This document shows, one piece after another, positions 15,801-26,365 of a stretch of 64,000 bases of DNA. The stretch spans positions 220,399-284,398 of the forward strand of contig NZ_AJYD02000013.1 in NCBI RefSeq assembly GCF_000286835.2, written 5' to 3'. A program made the position numbers and the translations under genes. The DNA comes from Enterovibrio norvegicus FF-33 (lineage in GTDB: Bacteria; Pseudomonadota; Gammaproteobacteria; Enterobacterales; Vibrionaceae). How positions within the stretch are numbered: the first letter of the stretch is position 1; every line of letters begins with the position of its first letter. The notes beneath the pieces are model-generated. The model was not told the DNA's origin and made no database searches. It saw nothing but the letters and a program-made list of their open reading frames with translations.

Positions 15801-16521
15801 CCTTGCTCACTATATTGCACGGTTTCCTGTTTTGTTGGTTTACGTCAGAGGTCAATGATTACGTTGGTTATGTGCCTAGATGCACAAAACGATGAAGTTA
15901 CCTCTGACTTTTCAAGAATCTTTACCTCTCGTTGCTTTTTCTTATAACTTTGGTTTATTCCTCTAATTTCTTCAATTTAACCAGACTATAACTCCGAAAA
16001 CGGTTTGGTAATCCTGATGCATTTCTGAAATTAAATTCTGTCTATATTGCGACATATTTTTTGACAATTATTAACCACTTAGCGAGAACTTTTGTTGGGT
16101 GTTGATATCTTTCACTATTGTTAACTTTTTGTTATAGAAAGAATTTCTGCAAAATCACAGTTCTACTGCTACGTTTAAAACAGGTCTGTTTTGAGTTCAA
16201 CCTAGAAACCCATTATGTAATTTAATTTCGTAAGTGGTTACAAAAATGGCACCAAAGGATGAAAAGATCACAAACGGAAGAACAATCTGAGATTTGTTTT
16301 AATTCAGTGTTTTGAGTTAAAACTCTATTTTATTATAAGCTAATGATTTTAAAGTATATTGATCATTTAATACTTAAGTCTAACGCGACGTGGCGTGTTG
16401 ACGTGTTACGCTAAATACGCCAGTTTAGTGTTGTGTTTCGGCGACATGAAAGAAATCGAAGCGGTACGACAACAATTGATATTGTTGTGATTTAGTTACA
16501 AATGGAATTGGAGGGCAGTTT
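15801..16521. other. Long non-coding region upstream of aceB
   Basis: About 720 bp, AT-rich, with no convincing ORF or RNA gene. Visible structure: GTCAGAGGT (15844-15852) and its exact complement ACCTCTGAC (15900-15908) enclose a smaller inverted repeat TGTGC / GCACA (15871-15886); near the aceB start, AACAAT and ATTGTT (16471-16486) form a 16-bp dyad, a possible operator. No promoter could be assigned with confidence. The region is unusually long for a metabolic operon leader. Confidence 0.5.
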
Positions 16522-18129
16522 ATGGACACACATGCACAACAGGTTTCACAGGAACTCTCATGCGTTCCGCCGATCACTCAGAAAGAATCTGATGTTTTAA
16601 CTGATGATGCGCTTTCATTCCTTCACACCTTAGCGGTGCGCTTTGCTGACCGTATTCCAGCTTTATTGACCGCACGAGAAGCACGTCAGGCGAAGTTTGA
16701 TGCTGGCGAGTTACCGGACTTCCTTGTTGAAACCGCAAATATTCGCGAAGAGTCTTGGAAGATTCGTGGCATCCCTGAAGATTTACAAGACCGCCGCTTA
16801 GAGATCACTGGGCCACCAGAGCGAAAAATGGTGATCAATGCACTGAACGCCAACGTGAAAGTATTCATGGCAGATTTTGAAGATTCATTCTCCCCTGCGT
16901 GGGGACCGGTACTTCAAGGTCAACGTAACCTGACTGACGCGATTAATCGCACCATCTCTTATGAAAATCCCGGCAATGGTAAGCAATACGCATTGAGCGA
17001 AGATCCTGCGGTGCTTATCTGTCGTGTTCGCGGCCTTCATTTGAAAGAGAAGCACGTGTTGCTAAGTGGCAAGCCGATTCCGGGTGCATTGTTCGATTTT
17101 GGTTTGTACTTTTATCGCAACCACAAAGCGCTAATGGAAAGTGGATCGGGCCCGTATTTCTACCTGCCGAAATTGCAGTCGCATCAAGAAGCCGCTTGGT
17201 GGAACGATGTGTTCTGTTTCACCGAAGATCATTTCGACTTGCCGCGCGGCACGATCAAAGCAACCGTGTTGATCGAGACGCTGCCCGCTGTGTTTGAAAT
17301 GGATGAGATTCTTTATAGCCTGAAAGATCACATTGTGGCGCTGAACTGCGGTCGTTGGGATTACATTTTCAGCTATATCAAAACCTTTCGTAACCATCCA
17401 GACCGCGTCTTACCTGATCGCCAAGTGGTCACGATGGAAAAACCCTTTCTTAATGCCTATTCACGCTTGTTGGTGAGAACGTGTCACCGCCGTGGTGCAA
17501 TGGCGATGGGTGGCATGGCAGCGTTTATTCCATCGAAAGACCCAGAGAAAAACGCATGGGTATTGGACAAGATTCAGTCTGACAAATCGCTCGAAGCGAA
17601 GAATGGTCACGACGGTACTTGGGTTGCCCACCCAGGTCTGGCAGACACAGCCAAAGCAGTATTCGATACCGCACTTGGAGAGCGTAAAAATCAGCTTGAT
17701 GTGATGCGTGAGCAAGATGCACCGATCACGGCGACTGAGCTGGTGGCACCTTGCGACGGTGAGCGCACCGAAGACGGTATGCGTCACAATATTCGTGTTG
17801 CGGTGCAATACATCGAAGCCTGGATCTCCGGTAATGGCTGTGTGCCAATTTATGGCCTGATGGAAGATGCAGCAACGGCAGAGATCTCACGCGCCTCGAT
17901 TTGGCAGTGGATCAAACACCAAAAAACACTCAGCAACGGTAAAACCGTGACGGCAGACTTTTTCAGAGCTTGCCTTGCGGAAGAAATGTCGGTGCTGAAA
18001 GACGAGCTAGGCGAAGACGTATTCAATCAAGGGAAGTACCAGCAGGCGGCCAGTTTGATGGAACAACTGACCACCAGTGATGAGCTGGCCGATTTCTTAA
18101 CCTTGTCTGGATACGAATTACTGGATTAA
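16522..18129 (+). CDS. aceB: Malate synthase A
   Basis: 535 residues, full length for malate synthase [21 protein letters not shown], the catalytic-site arginine region [13 protein letters not shown], the metal-ligand stretch [17 protein letters not shown] and the signature [14 protein letters not shown] with the downstream catalytic Asp region are all present. It condenses glyoxylate with acetyl-CoA to malate in the glyoxylate shunt. The start ATG at 16522 has GGAGGG upstream. The isocitrate lyase gene follows 73 bp later on the same strand, so the two form an aceBA operon. No aceK is in the window. Confidence 0.97.
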   Translation: MDTHAQQVSQELSCVPPITQKESDVLTDDALSFLHTLAVRFADRIPALLTAREARQAKFDAGELPDFLVETANIREESWKIRGIPEDLQDRRLEITGPPERKMVINALNANVKVFMADFEDSFSPAWGPVLQGQRNLTDAINRTISYENPGNGKQYALSEDPAVLICRVRGLHLKEKHVLLSGKPIPGALFDFGLYFYRNHKALMESGSGPYFYLPKLQSHQEAAWWNDVFCFTEDHFDLPRGTIKATVLIETLPAVFEMDEILYSLKDHIVALNCGRWDYIFSYIKTFRNHPDRVLPDRQVVTMEKPFLNAYSRLLVRTCHRRGAMAMGGMAAFIPSKDPEKNAWVLDKIQSDKSLEAKNGHDGTWVAHPGLADTAKAVFDTALGERKNQLDVMREQDAPITATELVAPCDGERTEDGMRHNIRVAVQYIEAWISGNGCVPIYGLMEDAATAEISRASIWQWIKHQKTLSNGKTVTADFFRACLAEEMSVLKDELGEDVFNQGKYQQAASLMEQLTTSDELADFLTLSGYELLD

Positions 18130-18202
18130 GCACCATCAAGATTATGTAAGCCCAAGAAAATGGAAACCAAGATTTAAAATTACATTGAGAGAGGGAATCA
18201 CA

Positions 18203-19507
18203 ATGACTTTGACAAGACAGCAGCAAATCGACGCGTTGAACACAGATTGGGCCGAAAACCCACGCTGGAAACACGTAAAACGTACTTATACAGCAGAAGA
18301 AGTGGTCGCACTGCGTGGTTCTTTCATCCCTGAGCAGACGATTGCTCAGCGCGGTGCGGACAAGCTGTGGGAGCTGGTGAACGGTTCTGCCAAAAAAGGG
18401 TATGTGAACTGTTTGGGTGCGCTAACGGGTGGTCAAGCTGTTCAGCAAGCGAAAGCAGGTATCGAGGCTGTTTATCTGTCAGGCTGGCAGGTCGCAGCGG
18501 ATAATAATACTGCATCAAGCATGTATCCGGATCAGTCATTGTACCCTGTTGATTCTGTGCCAGCGGTAGTTAAACGTATCAATAACTCGTTCCGTCGGGC
18601 TGACCAAATTCAGTGGTCGAAGGGCGTTACGCCAGAAGAAGGCACGGATTACTTCCTACCTATCGTTGCGGATGCTGAAGCGGGCTTTGGTGGCGTTTTG
18701 AATGCTTACGAGCTTATGCGTTCAATGATTGAAGCGGGTGCGGCAGGTGTTCACTTTGAAGATCAGCTAGCATCAGTGAAAAAATGTGGTCACATGGGGG
18801 GTAAGGTGCTGGTTCCTACCCAAGAAGCCGTTCAAAAACTGGTAGCAGCGCGTCTTGCTGCTGATGTTGCAGGCACCACCACCCTTGTGATCGCTCGTAC
18901 TGATGCGAATGCTGCAGACCTACTTACCTCTGATTGCGATGAATACGATAAAGACTTCATCATGGGTGAGCGCACGTCTGAAGGTTTCTACAAAGTACGT
19001 GCAGGTATTGAGCAGGCGATTTCTCGCGGCTTGGCTTATGCGCCGTATGCAGACCTGATTTGGTGTGAAACAGCAAAACCTGATTTGGAAGAAGCGCGTC
19101 AATTTGCGGAAGCTATTCATGCGAAATACCCCGATCAACTGCTGGCGTACAACTGCTCGCCGTCGTTCAACTGGGAGAAAAACCTGGACGCAGATACTAT
19201 CGCGCGCTTCCAGCAAGAGCTGTCAGACATGGGTTATAAGTACCAGTTCATCACGCTCGCTGGCATTCATAACATGTGGTACAACATGTTCGAATTGTCC
19301 CACGCTTATGCGCAGGGTGAAGGTATGCGCCACTACGTTGAGAAAGTACAACGTCCTGAGTTTGAAGCGGCTGAGCGTGGTTATACGTTCGTGGCTCACC
19401 AGCAGGAAGTGGGTACGGGTTACTTTGATACCATGACGAACACCATTCAAGGTGGCAACTCGTCAGTGACGGCACTGACAGGTTCTACGGAAGAAGACCA
19501 GTTTTAA
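18203..19507 (+). CDS. aceA: Isocitrate lyase
   Basis: 434 residues from the ATG at 18203, chosen over an upstream non-ATG start because GAGAGAGGG lies just before it and the length equals E. coli AceA. The active-site signature [13 protein letters not shown] is intact, as are the EAGFGG and [15 protein letters not shown] regions. The enzyme splits isocitrate to glyoxylate and succinate so that cells can grow on acetate or fatty acids. It is the second gene of aceBA and is followed by an intrinsic terminator. Confidence 0.98.
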   Translation: MTLTRQQQIDALNTDWAENPRWKHVKRTYTAEEVVALRGSFIPEQTIAQRGADKLWELVNGSAKKGYVNCLGALTGGQAVQQAKAGIEAVYLSGWQVAADNNTASSMYPDQSLYPVDSVPAVVKRINNSFRRADQIQWSKGVTPEEGTDYFLPIVADAEAGFGGVLNAYELMRSMIEAGAAGVHFEDQLASVKKCGHMGGKVLVPTQEAVQKLVAARLAADVAGTTTLVIARTDANAADLLTSDCDEYDKDFIMGERTSEGFYKVRAGIEQAISRGLAYAPYADLIWCETAKPDLEEARQFAEAIHAKYPDQLLAYNCSPSFNWEKNLDADTIARFQQELSDMGYKYQFITLAGIHNMWYNMFELSHAYAQGEGMRHYVEKVQRPEFEAAERGYTFVAHQQEVGTGYFDTMTNTIQGGNSSVTALTGSTEEDQF

Positions 19508-19587
19508 TTGACGCGTAAACAGCCAATACGTGTGACGAGAACGAGTCTAAAGGGGCCAACTTAATCGAGCCTCATAATCCACGCTTT

Positions 19588-19612
19588 AAGCGGCCTTCGG
19601 GTCGCTTTTTTT
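19588..19612 (+). terminator. Intrinsic terminator of aceBA
   Basis: Stem AAGCGGCC / GGTCGCTT with one G-T pair and a stable TTCG loop, followed by seven T. Confidence 0.92.
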
Positions 19613-19675
19613 ATGGCCATCTTTTATCTTTTTCTTCTACTTTGTATATCGCTTTCTAAAAGCCCTTCTAAAAAC

Positions 19676-20290
19676 TCACCCCTTTGTATTGCTCTGCTGT
19701 ATTTCACTGAACGTCGATGCGGCATTCAATACTTGTTGGTATATGGACGGAAAGGCGTCGAGCAGTTGAACTTGGTGGGCAATCAGTACTTCCGCGGTAT
19801 CGGCTAGTGGCGCCATTCTTGGGCTTCGCGTTGACATGCGCTTTAAGACAAAAGGCAGGGTGTTGATATCTGCGTAGGATTGAATCCATTGCTCGCGCCA
19901 CATTTTCTCTGACATAAAAACAAAGCGTTCGGGCAAGGGGGAAGGTTCTAAATCAGAAGTTTGCTGGCAGTCGCTCTCCGCTTGCTTAACAAATAGCTCT
20001 AATGGTGCGTCGTGAAAAGTTTCCCAGTGTGTGACCAGTGCGTGATCCCAGAAAATATCGAGTGCAATGGCGCTATAGCGATAAAGCTCGGGCGGAAACA
20101 GTGCGCGACAGACCTTTATGTCATCTAACGCATCAATATACCCATCGACATAGCGATGCAGATAAATCCCGTCGACGGTTTGTGGTTGAAAGCGTCCGTC
20201 CGGCTTGCCTCTAACAAAATCCGCCAACAGGTTGCCCAACAATTGGCTTTGGCAGCAGGATGCGACATGCAAATGCGCAAGATAATTCAA
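19676..20290 (-). CDS. acpH: Acyl carrier protein phosphodiesterase
   Basis: 204 residues with the AcpH signature at the N-terminus (MNYLAHLHVA), then LLGNLLADFVRG, IYLHRYVDGYID and SAIALDIFWDHAL; the His and Asp residues are those of this HD-like metal-dependent hydrolase. It removes 4'-phosphopantetheine from holo-ACP. It is convergent with aceA and probably monocistronic. Confidence 0.92.
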   Translation of the reverse strand: MNYLAHLHVASCCQSQLLGNLLADFVRGKPDGRFQPQTVDGIYLHRYVDGYIDALDDIKVCRALFPPELYRYSAIALDIFWDHALVTHWETFHDAPLELFVKQAESDCQQTSDLEPSPLPERFVFMSEKMWREQWIQSYADINTLPFVLKRMSTRSPRMAPLADTAEVLIAHQVQLLDAFPSIYQQVLNAASTFSEIQQSNTKG

Positions 20291-20393
20291 TCCGTCTTCC
20301 TTGGTCTGCGCTTTTAGATAAAGCGCGTTCGATGTGGTGATGTGCCATCGATTATGACGAGGAATGACAGTGCTGTCGCGACTGCTAGTGCAT

Positions 20394-20843
20394 TTATGCG
20401 CTTTCGCCTTCGAGTTCCATCGGCTCAGTTTCCTCTTGGATCTCTAGCAAATTAATGGCAATGGCGACAAAGTCGGTATCCGTGATAATGCCAATAAGCC
20501 TTTCGTTTTCAACAATGGGTAAGCAGCCAATCTTATGTTTTTGCATGAAAAGTGCCGCAGATTTTAGCCTTGCTGTTGGGGCGACGGTATAGAGCGAATG
20601 CGTCAAAAATCGAGAAAGTGTCGCCTTCATTGGGTCGTCGTTCCCCAATGATTTTTCAAGGCTGGACGTTTGCGCTGCTAACACATCTCTTTGTGTGACA
20701 AGACCTTGCAATTGATGGGTGTCAGATACGATGGGAATGTGGCGGATCCGTTTTGAATCCATCAGGCGCTTTGCGTCATTTATCGTATGCTTAAAAGATA
20801 AGGTGATGGGTTCTGGTGTCATCATTTCTTTGACAGTAAGCAT
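20394..20843 (-). CDS. Small protein with tandem CBS domains
   Basis: 149 residues from the ATG at 20843, chosen because TTGGAGG lies four bases upstream; a longer frame would add 12 residues without a ribosome site. Two CBS motifs cover nearly the whole protein: MTPEPITLSFKHTINDAKRLM...HIPIVSD...GLVTQRDV, and TVAPTARLKSAALFMQKHKIGCLPIVEN...GIITDTDF. Paired CBS motifs bind adenosyl nucleotides and sense energy or redox state; the partner is not evident. The C-terminus is acidic. It is not obviously linked to acpH, 103 bp downstream. Confidence 0.85.
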   Translation of the reverse strand: MLTVKEMMTPEPITLSFKHTINDAKRLMDSKRIRHIPIVSDTHQLQGLVTQRDVLAAQTSSLEKSLGNDDPMKATLSRFLTHSLYTVAPTARLKSAALFMQKHKIGCLPIVENERLIGIITDTDFVAIAINLLEIQEETEPMELEGESA

Positions 20844-21033
20844 ATGGCCTCCAAGAAGACGTATAAAAATAAGGGGCATATGTCGAATGTAGCCAAATTA
20901 TGGCGCATGAAAGGTGACCCTAATCAAAGATATGTTTGACGTATTTAGGATTTTTTTTTGCCGTTCCATCAGCAGTCGCGATGCAGGCGTGTGGTCGCCG
21001 TTAATGTTTACACTGTGATGAGGGCTTTGTGGG

Positions 21034-22041
21034 ATGTGTAATCGATTCACTTTAATACTGATGTTCTTTTTGCCATTTTTGACTCATGGTGCTGAACGTT
21101 CGCCGCATGTGGTGGGTGGTTCAAATGCTGAGATCGCTGATGCGCCATGGCAGGCATTTGTCCATATAGGAAATTCCTATTGTGGAGGCGTGGTTATTGC
21201 GGATGACTGGGTGCTTACCGCTGCGCATTGCCTAGACACTGCCGATGAGAATGACCCGTTTGAGTTAGCTTCTGCCAATACTGTGTCTGTTTACACAGGA
21301 ACCGCGCAACTCTATGGTTCGGATTTTGCCAACTATCAATCCACGGTTGATTCGATTTATGCCAACAGCAGTTATGACAAGAAAACACTCGCTAATGACA
21401 TAGCCCTTATTAAACTTTCAGCGCCTCTTCATGCCAATGCGTCAAGCGTTGCACTTGCAAGTACCTCTGTGCAAACCGCCGTCGATGCCACAGCAGATTT
21501 ATCCCAACAAGATTTGCAACTGACAGGCTGGGGATATATCGACGCTAACCGCAGCACCTCGACGACGGCCTTGCAAAAAGCGACGCTCTCTACTGTCTCT
21601 GATGCTTCTTGCGCTTCTAGTTGGGGCACGACATTAACCGATGTTTCTGGCTATCAAACCAAATATTTCTGTGCGCAGGCGCCAGGGAAAGGCGCGTGTA
21701 ATGGCGATTCTGGTGGCCCCTTGGTGTGGTTTGATCCTTCCCGCGCTGCGGATTCGGATGGCGGGGCAACCTTAGTCGGTATTGTGAGTTTCGGGGTTAA
21801 CTTTCAATGCGCAGCCGCAGCCTTCCCTGATGTGTATACACAAGTGTCGAATTACCGTAGTTGGATTAGCAGTTGCCAAGCGGGTAGCTGTGCGAGTAAT
21901 AGCTCGCAGGTGGTGACGGTTTCTCCATCGTCGAGTGGTGGAGGTGGGGAAGTAGGGCTGAGTGCACTGCTTTGGCTTTTCGTTATCATCGTTTTCCGCA
22001 GATACTTTCTTCGCGATCTTCTTTGTTCGAATAACCCCTAA
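21034..22041 (+). CDS. Secreted S1-family serine protease with GlyGly-CTERM tail
   Basis: 335 residues. There is a signal peptide (FTLILMFFLPFLTHGA), then a short propeptide, the mature start VVGGSNAEIADAPWQAFV, and the triad His in LTAAHC, Asp in NDIALIKL and Ser in GDSGGPLVW. The residue equivalent to chymotrypsin position 189 is Gly, not Asp, so the specificity is unlikely to be tryptic. The site before VVGG is SPH, not Arg or Lys, so activation needs another protease. The C-terminus is a Ser/Gly-rich linker, a hydrophobic helix and Arg residues (LWLFVIIVFRRYF), the GlyGly-CTERM signal processed by rhombosortase for surface release after type II secretion. A second protease follows 198 bp downstream. 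Confidence 0.9.
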   Translation: MCNRFTLILMFFLPFLTHGAERSPHVVGGSNAEIADAPWQAFVHIGNSYCGGVVIADDWVLTAAHCLDTADENDPFELASANTVSVYTGTAQLYGSDFANYQSTVDSIYANSSYDKKTLANDIALIKLSAPLHANASSVALASTSVQTAVDATADLSQQDLQLTGWGYIDANRSTSTTALQKATLSTVSDASCASSWGTTLTDVSGYQTKYFCAQAPGKGACNGDSGGPLVWFDPSRAADSDGGATLVGIVSFGVNFQCAAAAFPDVYTQVSNYRSWISSCQAGSCASNSSQVVTVSPSSSGGGGEVGLSALLWLFVIIVFRRYFLRDLLCSNNP

Positions 22042-22239
22042 CGTTCCTTTTTAGTGGGCGTTTTCTGATTCGGTCTTCCATTAATTAGATCTGTGACGCC
22101 TTGTTGTGAGTCTTACTTTTTACACATCGCTGTAAAGTCGAGAAAAAGACCGCATGATCGTCCTTGTCAGCTTTTTCTTTATGCAATCTTGAGATACGGT
22201 TCTTGATTGCGGTAAAGAAAATGTTGGCGAGGAATAATA

Positions 22240-23310
22240 ATGAGAAGTTGGCAAGGGAATGCAACGTTGGCTCTTTTGATGTTGAGCGCGGCTGGCTCAG
22301 TGTTTGCCGAGGGCGTGAAAGAAGCAAGAATAATCAGCGGCAGCTATGCCTCCATTGAATCGACACCTTGGCAGGCATTTCTTAGCATTGGCAATAGCCG
22401 TACTGGCTATTATGCATGTGGCGGTATCATTATTTCTGATGACTACGTGATCACGGCAGCTCACTGTGTCAATGGATTCTCTGCTGCTGACGTTAGAGTT
22501 TATGCAGGCTTTGAACAGCTTAGCTTCGCAGGAACTGGAATTGCTGCCGCGAGTGTTAAGGTTTATCCGGACTACGATGATGAAATGTTGACTGGTGATA
22601 TTGCACTCGTTCGATTAGCAGAAGGACTTCCCTCTAACGCCCAACCGATCAAAATTCTTCTACCGGATAGGCAAGACGATTTAGACCAAGAATTTGTTGG
22701 TGCTGCACAAGACAATTTATATGTGTCTGGGTGGGGAGCGACATACACGGGTGGGAGTGTCACCGAGGCGTTATTAAAAACAACAATGAATGGCGTGAGT
22801 GATGATACCTGTAGTTGGACGAAGGTATCGGGTGCAGTGAGCGGTGAACTTTCAGCCGCTTATGTTTGTGCTGATCAATCATACACTGCGGGAATCTGTT
22901 CGGGAGATTCTGGTGGGCCGCTTGTTTGGCAAGATAAAGATTACGCTGGTGATGCAGACCGTGGATACCGAGCTGTCGGTATTGTGAGTTTCTCTAATCG
23001 TAATTATGGTTGCGGCAGCACCAGTTCTGAAGATGGCTTTACCCAAATTAGCACTTACTACGATTGGATTGGTCAAAACATGATTGGTGGTTATCAATCG
23101 CCAAGCCCATCATTTAAAGAAGATATTTTTGATCAGTCTAGTGGTTACAATCCATTTGATAACCCGCCAGTTGAGCCTCAATACCCTTCCGATGAATCCG
23201 ATGACAATGTCGTGCCCCCCTCATCTGGCGGTGGTGGTGGTGCTTTCGGTTGGCTTTCGTTCATTTTTGCGGGTGCAGTTGCGCTTCGCCGACGCATACC
23301 GTTTTCATAA
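22240..23310 (+). CDS. Second secreted S1-family serine protease with GlyGly-CTERM tail
   Basis: 356 residues. The signal peptide (ATLALLMLSAAGSVFA) is followed by a prosegment ending in Arg before IISGSYASIESTPWQAF. The triad is His in ITAAHC, Asp in GDIALVRL and Ser in GDSGGPLVW. Position 189 is again Gly (AGICSGDSGG), so it is not a trypsin-specific enzyme. The tail after about residue 285 is a Pro/Ser/Asp-rich linker, then GGGGGAFGWLSFIFAGAVALRRR, a complete GlyGly-CTERM signal. It is similar in layout to the upstream protease, as expected for a tandem duplication, but the catalytic domains have diverged widely. The rhombosortase gene is not in the window. Confidence 0.9.
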   Translation: MRSWQGNATLALLMLSAAGSVFAEGVKEARIISGSYASIESTPWQAFLSIGNSRTGYYACGGIIISDDYVITAAHCVNGFSAADVRVYAGFEQLSFAGTGIAAASVKVYPDYDDEMLTGDIALVRLAEGLPSNAQPIKILLPDRQDDLDQEFVGAAQDNLYVSGWGATYTGGSVTEALLKTTMNGVSDDTCSWTKVSGAVSGELSAAYVCADQSYTAGICSGDSGGPLVWQDKDYAGDADRGYRAVGIVSFSNRNYGCGSTSSEDGFTQISTYYDWIGQNMIGGYQSPSPSFKEDIFDQSSGYNPFDNPPVEPQYPSDESDDNVVPPSSGGGGGAFGWLSFIFAGAVALRRRIPFS

Positions 23311-23322
23311 TTCCTGACAAAT

Positions 23323-23348
23323 TTGCTCGCCAGATTTTCGGCGAGCAA
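23323..23348. other. Intergenic hairpin after the second protease gene
   Basis: A perfect 9-bp stem TTGCTCGCC / GGCGAGCAA with an 8-base loop, 12 bp beyond the stop. The last six bases can instead pair with CTTGCT at 23357-23362. There is no T-tract, so termination would be weak or factor-dependent. Confidence 0.55.
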
Positions 23349-23360
23349 GCTCCATCTTGC

Positions 23361-23388
23361 TTGATATTGCAGCGTGTGTCCCTATACT
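23361..23388 (+). promoter_or_regulatory. Probable sigma-70 promoter of queA
   Basis: TTGATA (23361-23366) and TATACT (23383-23388) with a 16-bp spacer, 30 bp before the queA ATG. The leader would be only about 24 nt, which leaves no room for a riboswitch. Confidence 0.6.
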
Positions 23389-23418
23389 AGCGGGCTGCTG
23401 CAGAATGGGGCTTTTTCA

Positions 23419-24474
23419 ATGCAAGTATCCGATTTTCATTTTGACCTTCCAGATTCACTTATCGCACGTTATCCGCAACCGGATCGTACGGCGAGCCGTC
23501 TATTGCAACTGAACGGCAATACCGGTGAACTGAGCCATACGCAATTCACTGATATCCTCGACCTTGTTGAACCTGGCGATCTTATGGTGTTTAACAACAC
23601 CCGCGTGATCCCTGCACGAGTCTTCGGGCGAAAAGCATCGGGTGGCAAGATTGAAGTGCTGGTGGAGCGAGTGCTGGACGATAAATCGATCCTTGCACAT
23701 GTGCGTGCATCTAAATCCCCTAAGCCTGGCAACCTGTTGCTTCTTGGCGAAAATGACGAATTCGAAGCGGAAATGGTGGCGCGACATGATGCGCTGTTTG
23801 AGATCCGCTTCAGCGGCGATCAAGCCGTGCTTGATATTCTGAATCAAGTTGGTCACATGCCTCTGCCGCCATACATTGATCGCCCAGATGAAGATTCTGA
23901 CAAAGAGCGTTATCAGACGGTGTATAACCAAAAGCCAGGTGCTGTTGCTGCGCCAACGGCTGGTCTCCACTTTGACGAAAAAATGCTGGCTGCTCTAAAA
24001 GAGAAAGGCGTTGAAACCGCTTTTGTTACTTTGCACGTTGGGGCAGGTACATTCCAGCCAGTGCGCGTGGACGATATTAACGATCACATCATGCACTCAG
24101 AGTACGCCGAAGTCCCACAGGATGTGGTTGATGCAGTGATTGCGGCAAAAGCGCGCGGTAGCCGTGTGATTGCTGTTGGCACGACGTCAGTCCGCTCTCT
24201 GGAAAGCGCCGCACAGCGTGCCAAGCAAGAGGGGACAGCGCTTAAGCCTTTCTTCGATGACACGCAGATCTTCATCTACCCAGGTTATGAGTGGCAGTTA
24301 GTCGATGCGTTGGTGACCAATTTCCATTTACCAGAATCGACATTGATCATGCTGGTATCGTCGTTTGCAGGTTACGATCATGTCATTAATGCCTACCATG
24401 AGGCGGTAAAGAATGAATATCGCTTCTTTAGTTATGGCGATGCGATGTTTGTCACGCGCCAGACTGAGGTATAA
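23419..24474 (+). CDS. queA: S-adenosylmethionine:tRNA ribosyltransferase-isomerase QueA
   Basis: 351 residues from the ATG at 23419 ([11 protein letters not shown]), the normal start; a longer reading frame begins 15 codons upstream inside the promoter. Signatures [55 protein letters not shown] and [23 protein letters not shown] are all present. It transfers the ribosyl part of SAM to preQ1 in tRNA to give epoxyqueuosine. Together with tgt, 327 bp downstream, it makes up the queuosine part of the queA-tgt-yajC-secDF cluster. Confidence 0.98.
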   Translation: MQVSDFHFDLPDSLIARYPQPDRTASRLLQLNGNTGELSHTQFTDILDLVEPGDLMVFNNTRVIPARVFGRKASGGKIEVLVERVLDDKSILAHVRASKSPKPGNLLLLGENDEFEAEMVARHDALFEIRFSGDQAVLDILNQVGHMPLPPYIDRPDEDSDKERYQTVYNQKPGAVAAPTAGLHFDEKMLAALKEKGVETAFVTLHVGAGTFQPVRVDDINDHIMHSEYAEVPQDVVDAVIAAKARGSRVIAVGTTSVRSLESAAQRAKQEGTALKPFFDDTQIFIYPGYEWQLVDALVTNFHLPESTLIMLVSSFAGYDHVINAYHEAVKNEYRFFSYGDAMFVTRQTEV

Positions 24475-24593
24475 TCTGCGGTTGACGCCAGAATACCGCG
24501 TTTGTTGACAGAGAAACTTGGCAAACACGGACGATAATTTTTGATTGGCTGTCCACTGAATAAGTTGGCAGCCAGTTTTGTCTCTGTGTCATT

Positions 24594-25929
<1,336 letters not shown>

Positions 25930-26009
25930 GAAGTTCTGCCTCTTCGAAAGTTCGCTTTGGGAGAGGTAAAATCGCAACAATATTCAAATTAATACGAGGA
26001 CGTGACTGA

Positions 26010-26339
26010 ATGTTTATTTCACAAGCTCATGCAGCAGCAGAAGGCGCACCACAGGGTGGCGGTATGCAGCTATTTATTATGCTTGGCCTGTTTGCTGTTA
26101 TTTTCTACTTCATGATTTATCGTCCGCAGGCAAAACGTGTTAAAGAACACAAAAACCTGATGGCAGCGATGGGTAAAGGGGATGAAGTTCTTACTGGTGG
26201 CGGCCTAGTTGGCAAAATCACTAAGATTTCAGAAGAAAACGACTTCATCGTTATCGCGCTTAACGACAACAACGAAGTAACTATCAAAAAGGATTTTGTG
26301 ACTGCTGTTCTGCCAAAAGGCACGATTCAGTCGCTGTAA
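26010..26339 (+). CDS. yajC: Sec translocon accessory protein YajC
   Basis: 109 residues: one N-terminal membrane segment (MQLFIMLGLFAVIFYFMIY) followed by the conserved RPQAKRVKEHKNLMAAMGKGDEVLTGGGLVGKI cytoplasmic domain. It associates with SecDF in the inner membrane. It lies between tgt and secD, 26 bp before the latter, in the conserved operon. Confidence 0.97.
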   Translation: MFISQAHAAAEGAPQGGGMQLFIMLGLFAVIFYFMIYRPQAKRVKEHKNLMAAMGKGDEVLTGGGLVGKITKISEENDFIVIALNDNNEVTIKKDFVTAVLPKGTIQSL

Positions 26340-26365
26340 TCTGATAACCATAAAGGATCATAGCA

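Noticed and set aside
16486-16501. CRP site upstream of aceB (TGTGATTTAGTTACAA)
   Set aside because: It resembles a CRP site but lies just 20 bp before the start codon, where activation is impossible and chance occurrence is likely in AT-rich DNA; not listed as a feature.
23389-23418. preQ1 riboswitch in front of queA
   Set aside because: The leader after the promoter is too short, and the alternative hairpins lie upstream of the promoter.
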